A stretch of 64,000 bases of DNA from FW021-bin31 sp964478125. Its GTDB lineage: Bacteria > Bacteroidota > Bacteroidia > Chitinophagales > Chitinophagaceae. Shown piece by piece: positions 46,327 to 55,014 of this stretch (the first letter of the stretch is position 1; each line of letters opens with the position of its first letter). Where the stretch lies: NCBI GenBank assembly GCA_964478125.1, contig CAYZGR010000008.1:1-64000 (forward strand). The letters are read 5' to 3'. The notes under the pieces are model-generated. The model saw only the letters and a program-made list of their open reading frames with translations, made no database searches and was not told where the DNA came from. The translations under genes were made by a program, and so were the position numbers.

Positions 46327-47295
46327 ATGATTGAAGTTCACCATCTGACAAAGTATTTTGGCTCCAAAAAGGCCGTCGGGGATCTCTCTTTCGAAGTAAA
46401 AGAAGGGGAAACTTTCGTTTTACTGGGAACCAGCGGTTGTGGAAAAACAACAACCCTGAAAATGATCAACCGCCTGCTGCAACCTGATAGCGGAAGCATA
46501 CGGATCAATAAGAAAGACACCCGTGAACAGGCGCCGGAGTTACTCCGGCGCAGTATAGGATACGTGCTTCAGGATACAGGCCTGTTTCCCCACTATACCA
46601 TAAAAGAAAACATCTGTATTGTCCCGGATCTGTTAAAATGGGATAGAGAAAAAACCTATTCCAGGGCAAAGATCCTTTTTAAAAAATTCAACCTCTCGCC
46701 CGACGCTTATTTTGATCTATATCCCGATCAGCTCAGTGGCGGGCAACAACAACGGGTAGGCCTTGTCAGGGCATTAATGTCCAATCCCCCGATCCTGCTG
46801 ATGGACGAGCCGCTCGGAGCCCTGGATCCCATTACCCGGCACCGGATAAGAAAAGAATTTAAACAGTTGGATGAGCTGAAGAAGAAAACGATTATTTTAG
46901 TTACACATGACGTTCCCGAAGCCATCGAATTAGGAGACCGGATCTGCCTGATGGATAACGGCAGAGAACAACAGACGGGCAGCGCCCTGGAATTATTGCT
47001 ACAGCCTAAAAATGATTTCGTTAAGCGGTTCTTTTCTGACGACCAATTCATGCTGCAATTGATGGCCTTAAAAGTAAAAGAGCTGTTTCCTTATTTGAAA
47101 TCCATACCTTCTGTTCAGGTTCCCCACACTTTTCCGCCAGATGCAAATATGATGGAAGCGATAGAAAGGCTTTCAGATCACCCTTCGGGAGCGGATCCAT
47201 TAATCGCATTTGATAGAGATAACGGGAATTATTATGATTTGAACCTAACAGATCTGCTCGCCGCTTTTCAACAAAGAGTAAACGCGCCTCGATAA
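46327..47295 (+). CDS. Quaternary-amine (OpuCA/ProV-type) ABC transporter ATPase
   Basis: 322 residues. Walker A is GTSGCGKTT (about 34-42), the Q-loop LQDTGLFPH, signature LSGGQQQRVG and Walker B ILLMDEPLGALD. The close pattern is that of OpuCA/ProV, which power uptake of glycine betaine, choline or carnitine. The C-terminal regulatory region is short (about 240-322), holding at most one degenerate CBS-like unit where OpuCA has two. I chose the ATG at 46327 over a TTG at 46288. It overlaps the permease fusion gene by one base (TAATG). Confidence 0.92.
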   Translation: MIEVHHLTKYFGSKKAVGDLSFEVKEGETFVLLGTSGCGKTTTLKMINRLLQPDSGSIRINKKDTREQAPELLRRSIGYVLQDTGLFPHYTIKENICIVPDLLKWDREKTYSRAKILFKKFNLSPDAYFDLYPDQLSGGQQQRVGLVRALMSNPPILLMDEPLGALDPITRHRIRKEFKQLDELKKKTIILVTHDVPEAIELGDRICLMDNGREQQTGSALELLLQPKNDFVKRFFSDDQFMLQLMALKVKELFPYLKSIPSVQVPHTFPPDANMMEAIERLSDHPSGADPLIAFDRDNGNYYDLNLTDLLAAFQQRVNAPR

Positions 47296-48863
47296 TGGAT
47301 ACCCTGCATCAGCTTGCAAGTTTTGTCAGCCGGGAGTCGGATAAACTGATTCAACAGACCCTGGTCCATTCCGGCCTCACTTTCCTGTCCCTTTGCCTGG
47401 CGCTCCTCATCAGTTTGCCTGTTGGGATATGGATCAGCCGGAAAATGAAATGGTCAAGGACCATTTTGAGTATTGCCGGTATATTACAAACGATCCCCAG
47501 TATCGCGCTGCTGGGTTTCCTCATCCCCTTTTTGGGCATAGGGGTAAAACCGGCCATCGTGGCCCTGTTTCTATATGCACTACTACCGATCCTCAGGAAT
47601 ACATACACGGGTATCCGCGAGGTGGATCCCGCTGTCAAAGAGTCTGCTGTGGCCATGGGCATGACCCCATGGCAGGTTTTGCTGAAAGTAGAACTGCCCC
47701 TGGCATTTCCGGTTATCCTTGCCGGGATACGAACTGCAACGGTGATCAACGTAGGAGTGGCCACGCTGGCGGCTTATATTGGCGCGGGAGGCCTGGGAGA
47801 ATTTATTTTCGGAGGCATCGCGTTGAATAATTCCGCCATGATCCTGGCAGGTGCCGTTCCTGCCGCTTTGCTGGCATTGTTATTCGATTTCTTATTATCC
47901 AGACTAGAGCATACTTCCATCAAGAAGATAAAAAAGACGGGGATTATCGTACTGGTCGGCTTTCTGGTACTCTCCTCTTTTTATTTCATTCCTTCTGTTT
48001 TCGGGAGCAAGTTGATCGCGGGCTTCCCCGCGGAATTCATGGGGAGGCCGGATGGATATCCCGGACTGAAAAAAACATATCATCTCAAGATCAGTACCCT
48101 GGTCGTTAATGAAGCCTTGCTGTATAAAGCCGTTAAAGAAAAACAGGTGGATGTGATCAGCGGATACTCAACCGACGGACGGATAAAAGCTTATAACTTA
48201 AAGATACTGAAAGATAATAAACACGCGTTTCCCCCTTATTATGCGGCGCCGCTGGTGAGGAAATCCGTTTTGAAGAAGTATCCCGCACTGCGATCTTCCC
48301 TGAACCTTCTGGCCGGAAAGATCACCGATTCCCTTATGTTACGCATGAACTACAAAGTGGATTATCTGAAAAAAAGTCCTGCACAGGTGGCAGAAACGTT
48401 CCTTAAGGACCACGGGCTTTACAAGCCGCCACGCGGAGGTCACCGGGGGACGGTCCGGATCGGCTCCAAGATATTTTCGGAACAATATATTCTTGTAGAG
48501 ATCTACCGACGGCTGATCGAGGGAAACACTAACCTGGAGGTTGAAACAGTAAAAGGCCTTGGCGGTACGAAAATTTGTTTCGACGCGCTGCTGAACGATC
48601 AGATTGACCTGTATCCGGAATACACGGGCACGGCTCTGCAGGTGATCCTGCAGACGCCGCAGGAAAAAATGGATTCCCTGGAAGCTCAAAAAGAAAGGCG
48701 CTATTCCTATATAAAGGAACAATTTGAGAAAAGGTACCGGCTGGAATGGTTAAAACCCATCGGGTTCAACAATACCTATGCCATAATAATGCGCCAAAAG
48801 CAGGCTAAAAGACTACATGTGACTACGATAAGCGACCTCCAGCAATACCTTTCCGGGAGATAA
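47295..48863 (+). CDS. ABC transporter permease fused to a circularly permuted substrate-binding domain (OpuC type)
   Basis: 522 residues in one chain. Residues 1-236 form the permease, with about six membrane segments and the EAA loop near 109-145 (VKESAVAMGMTPWQ). The rest is a periplasmic OpuCC/ProX-type binding domain, but its lobes are swapped. Residues about 239-375 carry the usual C-terminal lobe (EFMGRPDGYPGL, STDGRI, FPPYYAAP, LNLLAGKITD, NYKVD). Residues about 386-522 carry the usual N-terminal lobe (VRIGSKIFSEQYIL, GLGGT, DLYPEYTGTAL, GFNNTYAI, ISDL). In OpuCC the order is the reverse. Substrate is probably a quaternary amine; corrinoid or related transport cannot be excluded from its place in the operon. 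Confidence 0.9.
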   Translation: MDTLHQLASFVSRESDKLIQQTLVHSGLTFLSLCLALLISLPVGIWISRKMKWSRTILSIAGILQTIPSIALLGFLIPFLGIGVKPAIVALFLYALLPILRNTYTGIREVDPAVKESAVAMGMTPWQVLLKVELPLAFPVILAGIRTATVINVGVATLAAYIGAGGLGEFIFGGIALNNSAMILAGAVPAALLALLFDFLLSRLEHTSIKKIKKTGIIVLVGFLVLSSFYFIPSVFGSKLIAGFPAEFMGRPDGYPGLKKTYHLKISTLVVNEALLYKAVKEKQVDVISGYSTDGRIKAYNLKILKDNKHAFPPYYAAPLVRKSVLKKYPALRSSLNLLAGKITDSLMLRMNYKVDYLKKSPAQVAETFLKDHGLYKPPRGGHRGTVRIGSKIFSEQYILVEIYRRLIEGNTNLEVETVKGLGGTKICFDALLNDQIDLYPEYTGTALQVILQTPQEKMDSLEAQKERRYSYIKEQFEKRYRLEWLKPIGFNNTYAIIMRQKQAKRLHVTTISDLQQYLSGR

Positions 48864-49255
48864 AACACCCGCTTTAATTTTTGAGCCGGATAGCTGTCCG
48901 GATGGCGAAAATTATCCAATCTCCTATAGGGAATTTAAGTAATAGATAAAATTTCAGAATCAGGTTGAAGACACATACCATAATTGCAATGGTTTTGAAC
49001 GATGAATGTTTAGTTTAGTATGCGGTTTATTGCTTTTATTACCGGACCTTTCATGCCTAACCTGCCTACCGGGGCACGCCGGCGATACCCCGTCAGTCGC
49101 AGAGCGGCATAAGTTCGGTAAAATTTATAGTTCCCATTTTTATAGGAATCGCGTAGCGACGAAAGGAACTGATTTAAGGGCTTAATAGAACAATATCCCT
49201 ATTTCTATAAAATTTTTTACCTTAGTAAAAGTATTTTCATCTCTTTTATCAGGCC
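48864..49255. other. 392-base intergenic region with small inverted repeats
   Basis: No gene seen. It holds a small hairpin after the ABC operon, CCGGA (48886-48890) with TCCGG (48897-48901), without a T-run. Further on, AGTTCC and GGAACT bracket a segment with TCGCGTAGCGAC around 49131-49172, and GGGG/CCCC arms enclose a GC-rich stretch near 49073-49093. The sequence GCGTAGCGAC resembles short dispersed repeats known in Bacteroidota. An A/T-rich tract with TACCTTAG, one base off TAnnTTTG, precedes the TetR gene. Confidence 0.4.
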
Positions 49256-49840
49256 ATGGAAGAACAAAAATTCCAAATCATAGAGGCGGCGGGGAAGCTG
49301 CTGACGGTATTTGGCGTCAAAGGACTCACCATAAAGACGCTGGTAGAGGAAATGAAAATCCCGGAAAGCGCCATTTATAAACATTTTGATAATGAAGAAG
49401 AAATTATGGTCGCCCTGCTGGATTATATGGCCGGAGATATGGATGATCGGTTTAAGAAAGCTATTTCTCCCGACCAGGACCCGGAAGCTCAGTTTATCGC
49501 GCTCTTTCAAAATCAATTCTCGTTTGCTGAAAAACACCCCCAAATGGTAATGGCCATGTTTTCCAAAGACCTGAAGGAAATCAGCCCCCGCCTGAACCAG
49601 AACATCTTGAAGAACATCGCCGTAATCACAAAACATCTGGAGCCCATTATCCTCAAGGGACAGCAGTCAAAATTATTTACCACGGTGGTGGACACCAGAA
49701 ATTTAACCCATATTATCATACGTACCTTCCACCTGCAAATGCAAAAATGGCAAGCTACGGACTTCAGATTTGATATCAAGTATTATGGCAACAATATGAT
49801 AGAATCCATATTAGGCCTGATCGAAACAGAAAAACATTAA
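49256..49840 (+). CDS. TetR/AcrR-family transcriptional regulator
   Basis: 194 residues. The N-terminal helix-turn-helix is at about 6-52 (KFQIIEAAGKLLTVFGVKGL, then TLVEEMKIPESAIYKHFDN). The C-terminal helical ligand domain has an aromatic YMAGDMDDRFKKA region and no recognised ligand motif. It is convergent with the heme-copper-like membrane protein (7-base gap), so its own target may lie elsewhere. Ligand and target genes are unknown. Confidence 0.92.
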   Translation: MEEQKFQIIEAAGKLLTVFGVKGLTIKTLVEEMKIPESAIYKHFDNEEEIMVALLDYMAGDMDDRFKKAISPDQDPEAQFIALFQNQFSFAEKHPQMVMAMFSKDLKEISPRLNQNILKNIAVITKHLEPIILKGQQSKLFTTVVDTRNLTHIIIRTFHLQMQKWQATDFRFDIKYYGNNMIESILGLIETEKH

Positions 49841-49847
49841 GGACGGT

Positions 49848-51152
49848 CTATGCCGGTTGAGAACCCGGTTCCGCGGTAGCGAGAGATTGATGCGCAGTAA
49901 CACCTGAAGTACACTTCTTTTTTTCAAATAACGCGCTGAAGACTATTCTAAAATGACCGGTCCATAACAATACCGGTCCCAGCCATAAAGGTATAGTGGT
50001 ATAAAACATCCATGAGCTGAAAGAAGGTATATACAGGTTGAGCAGCCGGAGGCCGGACTGCCCGAACAAGAGGATTTCCGTAAGTATAAAACCGGTCAGG
50101 AACAGCCATAGTCCCGTTCCGGTCACTTTATGGAACAGTAGCATTCTCTCTTGTATATAATAAGCCAGGATAAAAAGCGTATAAACGCCCAAAAAGACAA
50201 GATGCAAATAAGCAATGATCAGGTTGCGGTTGCTCACCGTCATACGGACAATATCCGGGAACGCTCCTAAAAACTGGAATAAATATTTTAGGGTAAGAAA
50301 GATAAAAACAAGGACGCCTGTCGCATACACAACGGGGTGGGAACATGCCCTGATCTCTTTTCTACACTTATAAAGCAATTGAAAAAGAGGTACCAGGGCA
50401 AATAGTTGGATCAAACCGGCCAGTCCGGCTATAATAAAAACGAACGCGGGCGGCTTAGACCACAGAACAGATAAAAGAAAAGCCGGCAAACAACTCCAGA
50501 ACAACAGGCGATAAAACCATAAGGCCCGTCTTTTAGAAAAACTGATCTGATTTTTCTCCAGCCAATTAAAGAATAAGGCCAGCATCCCAAATATAAACCA
50601 GCCGTTATATTGAAAATGAAGATAAAAATAAATGGCATTCATCGCCTCCGGTCTTCCACCATAGCCTGAGGCCATCAGGGCGCCCATTGTATACGGGCCC
50701 AGAGAAGAAAATACCAGAAAGAACAAAGCCGCCCTCGCCAGCTTTAAAGAAAAACGCCGGTTGCCTCCAACCGTATCCCTGTAGAACCGCACGGCAAACC
50801 AATAGGTTACCCATATATAAAGCGTTGAAAAGGAAGTAGAAACAGCCGCATACCCCCGAAACGGGAAACTGAAAAACATTCCCCATACAGAAAACAACGC
50901 CGCGAAAAAAATAAAAGAATAGGTTTTGTTTTTGATCTTCCTCTTATCCGGAAAAGCATGGTAGAAACAGATAAACAGCGCCATGAACCCCCAACCGCCA
51001 AAGGCAAAATGAGAATGAGCTTCCATAAAATTGGAATAATCAAGAAAAGGCACGGTCGTGTAACGAAAGGCCCGGAGTATCAGGCCCGCCGTGGCCACGA
51101 TCAATAGATTAAATAAAACAATGGAAAGCCCCTTCTTTTCTATTGGCTGCAT
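49848..51152 (-). CDS. Heme-copper oxidase subunit I-like membrane protein
   Basis: 434 residues with about twelve membrane segments. His-bearing helices stand out: EAHSHFAFGGWGFMALF with His46 and His48, FYHAFP with His65, FYLHFQYNGWFIFG with His179, and AYLHLVFLGVYTLF near 345. These echo the heme-ligand helices of heme-copper oxidase and NnrS-like or NorB-like relatives, where HAHLxLxGW and YHxFP motifs bind heme. The full set of copper ligands is not evident. I chose the ATG at 51152; a TTG at 51194 is possible. Family membership is inferred from motifs only. No oxidase partner subunit is nearby. Confidence 0.6.
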   Translation of the reverse strand: MQPIEKKGLSIVLFNLLIVATAGLILRAFRYTTVPFLDYSNFMEAHSHFAFGGWGFMALFICFYHAFPDKRKIKNKTYSFIFFAALFSVWGMFFSFPFRGYAAVSTSFSTLYIWVTYWFAVRFYRDTVGGNRRFSLKLARAALFFLVFSSLGPYTMGALMASGYGGRPEAMNAIYFYLHFQYNGWFIFGMLALFFNWLEKNQISFSKRRALWFYRLLFWSCLPAFLLSVLWSKPPAFVFIIAGLAGLIQLFALVPLFQLLYKCRKEIRACSHPVVYATGVLVFIFLTLKYLFQFLGAFPDIVRMTVSNRNLIIAYLHLVFLGVYTLFILAYYIQERMLLFHKVTGTGLWLFLTGFILTEILLFGQSGLRLLNLYIPSFSSWMFYTTIPLWLGPVLLWTGHFRIVFSALFEKKKCTSGVTAHQSLATAEPGSQPA

Positions 51153-51369
51153 TTTCTGCGCATTCAAATTATCAATTGCCGGAACGGGGCTCAAAAACGC
51201 TATTCGCCAGGCACTGTTAGCCAGGTGGAAGTACCATTATTTAAAACCCTACGGGATCAAAATTATGAAATCCTCCAAACAAGACAATTACCTCTTAATT
51301 AGTTTTACATTCCTTTTACAAACATGTAGACAAACCGCTTTATACCCTAAGAATTTAGAATAAATACAT

Positions 51370-53559
51370 TTAAAAAGAGAGCTTAAGATTCACGGCAAAG
51401 TTCCGCGGCGCTTGAATGCGAAGACGGTTGTCCCAGTATTGTTCACTGGTCAGGTTATTCAGTTTCAAACCCAGGCGATAAAATTTATGTTTATAAAAGA
51501 CCGTGGCATCCAAAACCGTATAACCGGGTAGGTTAAATTTGGAAGCAAAGTGTTTAATGGTATGCACCCGGCCACCGTACACTCCGCCGCCGCCTATGCC
51601 GAATCCCTTAAATATTCCGCGGGTTATGGTATAACTCAACCAGAGATTGGCCGTGTTTTCCGGTCCCGCGCCATCCGGGCGTAAACCGCTCATTCCGTCA
51701 TCCGCTTTTTGATATTCGCAAAAGTTATAACTGTAACCTGCCAGAACGTTCAGGCCATGAAGCGGATTGAATGTTGCACTGAAATCTATCCCCCGGCTTA
51801 ACTCCGTACCATCCTGGACAGAATAATTTTCATGCTTGAGGTCATCGCGTAAGATATCTTTTACTTGTATATTATAAAAGCTGAGCGTACTTAATAGTCT
51901 TCCATGTAACACTTTTACTTTTATCCCCGCTTCCAGCTGGTTGGCTTCCTGCGGTTTAAAGGTCTTGCCCTCGAAGTCCGTTCCATTTACATTCTGGAAG
52001 CCGTTCATTAAATTCGCGAACAAGGATATTTTGTCGATAACCGGTTGATACACCAATCCGACCTTGGGAGAAAAAGCGGTCTGTCCGTATTGCCCTTTTA
52101 CCCGTCCTGTAGCCGGCTCGGGGGTCCCCTTATTCTCAAAACGATCTACCCGCAAGCTCAACAGGACAGACCATCTTTTATTAAAGGATAACACATCGGA
52201 GACATAAGCGCTATACGTATTCTGATCGGCCGATTTATTTTTATAAGTTGCGTTCGCCAGACGGGCGTCCACATGGGCCCGGCTGAAAGAATTATAATTT
52301 GTCCCCTTTTTTATAAAATTAGCGGTATCCATTTTAATATTGGCTTCCGATGTTTTAGAGGTATAATGATAAAAATCAAGCCCCAGGAGCAGCCGGTTAG
52401 TGAATTTCCCGAAGGTACTGTTGTTCAAAAAATTTTGTTGGAGCTCTGTAGTTGAATAATTATGCGGCCCCGCAGTGACGGAACGGGCTAGAGCGGAATC
52501 CGAAACGCCTATTAGCGACAACATGAGGCCCTCCAAATCTGAAGAGGTTCTTACGAAGCCGGTCTGTGATTTCCAGGAATCATTCATCTTCGCGTTTACC
52601 CTTACCCGGACATTGGCCTGCCGCGCGTGATAAAACACATCGTTATCTGTGAAAGCATGTTTGAAATCAAGCGGCAGATCACGCACGTCCGAAACCCCGG
52701 TTTGGGCATAGGGCGTGAACCAAAAGGGAGAAGTGGCCTTCCGGTTGTTATATTCCCCATCCACGATAACAGAAACGTGGTTACTGATCCGGTAAGATAA
52801 GGAAGGGGCAGCGAAAACATGTTTTGCAAAACCTGCATCCTGCCATGATGCTTCGGTCTGACCGGCCCCGTTGATACGAAAAAGCAGCGTATGTTTTTTA
52901 TTCAACGGTGTATTAAGATCAAGGGTAAGCCTGTTGAGCCCAAAGCTTCCGAAAGTATAAGAAAGATTTCCGCCGATATGATCATACGGCTGCTTGGTCA
53001 CAATATTTACCAGTCCTCCGTATGAGGTGAGGCTACTGCCAAATAAAGTGGCGGAAGGTCCCCGGATAACTTCCACCTTTTCAATATTCGCAGGATCTAT
53101 ATCAGTCATCGTATACCCGCTCATCCCGTTAACAATCTGGCTCCGTACCTTAAATCCCCTGGAAGAAATATCCATCCGTCCATTATTAGCATACGACGGG
53201 ATCTCCGTACCCGCAATATTTTTAAAAATATCATTATAATTCACTGCCATTTGTTCACTCATCACACTTTTGGGTATCGTATTATATACCTGCGGGTTTT
53301 CTAAATTGGTCAAAGGCATCTTGGCCACATAATCACTTGAATAGGCGGCAAACTTGTTACGGCCAAAAGCCACTGTTATTCCTTTTAATTTAAAGATGGA
53401 ATCTTTTAAAGAAGAAGACGGCTTACTTTCCGTATCCAACGTACTGTCCCCTGGCAGTTCCCATCCCCGGGCCGGTAAAAATTCCTGATGTAAAGATTGC
53501 GCGAATAGGCCGGAGTACCATATAATGATGCTGAATAAAAGTAGGATGATGAATTTCAC
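51370..53559 (-). CDS. TonB-dependent siderophore receptor
   Basis: 729 residues. A signal peptide to about FAQ (21) and an unusually long leader precede a TonB-box-like GITVAFGRN. The plug has ISSRGFKVRSQIVNGMSGY and VEVIRGPSATLFGSS, typical of FhuA/ferrichrome-type receptors. The barrel ends with aromatic Phe. It begins with GTG at 53559. Divergence is not involved: the AraC regulator upstream is on the same strand, 259 bases away, a common pairing for iron uptake. The ligand is probably a ferric siderophore. Confidence 0.9.
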   Translation of the reverse strand: MKFIILLLFSIIIWYSGLFAQSLHQEFLPARGWELPGDSTLDTESKPSSSLKDSIFKLKGITVAFGRNKFAAYSSDYVAKMPLTNLENPQVYNTIPKSVMSEQMAVNYNDIFKNIAGTEIPSYANNGRMDISSRGFKVRSQIVNGMSGYTMTDIDPANIEKVEVIRGPSATLFGSSLTSYGGLVNIVTKQPYDHIGGNLSYTFGSFGLNRLTLDLNTPLNKKHTLLFRINGAGQTEASWQDAGFAKHVFAAPSLSYRISNHVSVIVDGEYNNRKATSPFWFTPYAQTGVSDVRDLPLDFKHAFTDNDVFYHARQANVRVRVNAKMNDSWKSQTGFVRTSSDLEGLMLSLIGVSDSALARSVTAGPHNYSTTELQQNFLNNSTFGKFTNRLLLGLDFYHYTSKTSEANIKMDTANFIKKGTNYNSFSRAHVDARLANATYKNKSADQNTYSAYVSDVLSFNKRWSVLLSLRVDRFENKGTPEPATGRVKGQYGQTAFSPKVGLVYQPVIDKISLFANLMNGFQNVNGTDFEGKTFKPQEANQLEAGIKVKVLHGRLLSTLSFYNIQVKDILRDDLKHENYSVQDGTELSRGIDFSATFNPLHGLNVLAGYSYNFCEYQKADDGMSGLRPDGAGPENTANLWLSYTITRGIFKGFGIGGGGVYGGRVHTIKHFASKFNLPGYTVLDATVFYKHKFYRLGLKLNNLTSEQYWDNRLRIQAPRNFAVNLKLSF

Positions 53560-53818
53560 CGGAAAGTTTTGTTATTTTATAATAAAACCAGAGCTCACAC
53601 ACCCCTATGGTCTGTATGCTAGGGCGGCAAAACTACTCCGCAGTGATATAATTCTATTTACGCTATCTGGAAAAAGGTTTTTTGAATCGGAAATTAAAGC
53701 TTGGTGGGATGGATACACGTCCTCTCCCAAAGCTATTTTTGACGACTACACAATAAATACGTCCCGGATGTATTCTTGACTCCAACAGCAGTCTCTGCCA
53801 AATCCTATGTAAAGTTCT

Positions 53819-54754
53819 TTAGCGCAGCAATTCGCAGGGTTTCAACCCGGTATGTTTCTTAAAGGCGGTACTAAAATGTGAAATACAGGAATAGCCCATC
53901 ATAACAGCTACTTCAGAAACGGGAAGGCCTTTTTCATTCAGGAGATAGCGTGCACGTTCCATACGTTCTTTCTGAAAATAGTCATAAATGGTAGAACCAA
54001 ACATGGCTTTAAATCCTTTTTTGAGGTAGCATTCATTCATAGCTACCATCCTGGCAAGCTCTCTGATGGTTACGGGAGAATCCAGGCGCTCGGTCAGGAT
54101 CGTACGCGCTTTCATGATCTTTTCCCTATCTTTTGCATGAGTCAAAAAGCGACACCCGTATCTCTGCTCCCGGTTGTTGTTTCTTATGAACTGGTCTGAA
54201 CTGTACAGTAACAATTCCATGCTCTTGCTCTGGAGGAAAATATTTTTTAATACGCCCTTATACGGATGATGAATGATCTGCTCAAGGGCGATCTTGGTTT
54301 TTGTCCCGGGAGAAAGCGATTTGAAGTATTGGTTTCCTGTTTCAAAAATAGTGGTCAATTGTGTGGTATCCAGACTTTTCAATAAACCGGGATGATAACT
54401 GATATTGATCACTTCCATAACAGGCGCGGGCTTATTCCGCTTGTGTTTTCTGGACAGTTCACATCCGGAGTTCTGGCAGGCGGGATTGCTGCAATAGCGG
54501 TTTCCCACCAGGCAATAACGAAGCTCAATAGTGGGAACTTTTTCCCTGGATTGCGTATTACAATATACTATTCCCACATCTTCCACCGGCCAGGCCTGCG
54601 GAAATGCATAACGCTTTACTTCCACACGCAACTGATCTTCCAGTTCCTCTTCCTCGTTTTCAATCAATTTTAGCTCGTCTTCAAGGCAGGATTGAGGTAA
54701 AGCAATGGATAATATATCTGGAGGAGAATCTTTTCTCCGGCTGTTCATTTTCAT
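53819..54754 (-). CDS. AraC-family transcriptional regulator with cysteine cluster
   Basis: 311 residues. Two AraC helix-turn-helix motifs occupy about 215-311 (ARMVAMNECYLKKGF and VAVMMGYSCISHFSTAFKKH). The N-terminal domain contains four cysteines spaced C-x6-C-x4-C-x4-C (Cys81, 88, 93, 98), in RYCLVGNRYCSNPACQNSGC, a candidate metal or redox site. The position just upstream of a siderophore-type receptor recalls PchR-type regulators. A -7 box lies 7 bases before the ATG. Signal and targets are inferred. Confidence 0.9.
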   Translation of the reverse strand: MKMNSRRKDSPPDILSIALPQSCLEDELKLIENEEEELEDQLRVEVKRYAFPQAWPVEDVGIVYCNTQSREKVPTIELRYCLVGNRYCSNPACQNSGCELSRKHKRNKPAPVMEVINISYHPGLLKSLDTTQLTTIFETGNQYFKSLSPGTKTKIALEQIIHHPYKGVLKNIFLQSKSMELLLYSSDQFIRNNNREQRYGCRFLTHAKDREKIMKARTILTERLDSPVTIRELARMVAMNECYLKKGFKAMFGSTIYDYFQKERMERARYLLNEKGLPVSEVAVMMGYSCISHFSTAFKKHTGLKPCELLR

Positions 54755-54761
54755 AATAGGA

Positions 54762-54769
54762 CAAAGGTA
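54762..54769 (-). promoter_or_regulatory. Candidate -7 box of the AraC gene
   Basis: The minus strand reads TACCTTTG, seven bases before the ATG at 54754. A TTG (54793-54795) lies 23 bases upstream of the box. Confidence 0.45.
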
Positions 54770-54935
54770 CTATTTTAATCTTATCATAAAAGCAATACAC
54801 ATACGATAACGGGGCGCTGCCAGACATCGGCGCCCGAATTTACAATTTACTGACAATACGATTATCGACTAAATGAATACAAATTTCGCCTCGAAAAGTT
54901 ATTCAGGAGGGAAGGACTATAAAGTAGTCAAACGC

Positions 54936-54965
54936 TTGAAAATCGCTTAAAATTACGTATTTTTG
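54936..54965 (+). promoter_or_regulatory. Promoter of gyrB
   Basis: TTG (54936-54938), 19 bases, then TATTTTTG (54958-54965). This is a full consensus match. It ends one base before an in-frame ATG at 54967, which argues that translation starts at the later ATG at 55015. Confidence 0.65.
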
Positions 54966-55014
54966 CATGTTCATATCATTTTTTGAATCTAAAAGAGAAA
55001 TTCACGACTTAAAA

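Noticed and set aside
53525..53779. An 84-residue plus-strand frame between the TonB receptor and AraC genes
   Set aside because: It overlaps the start of the receptor, has no recognisable domain and low coding likelihood.
54967..55014. A 16-residue extension of GyrB from the ATG at 54967
   Set aside because: The -7 box ends at 54965, so this ATG lies at or before the transcription start.
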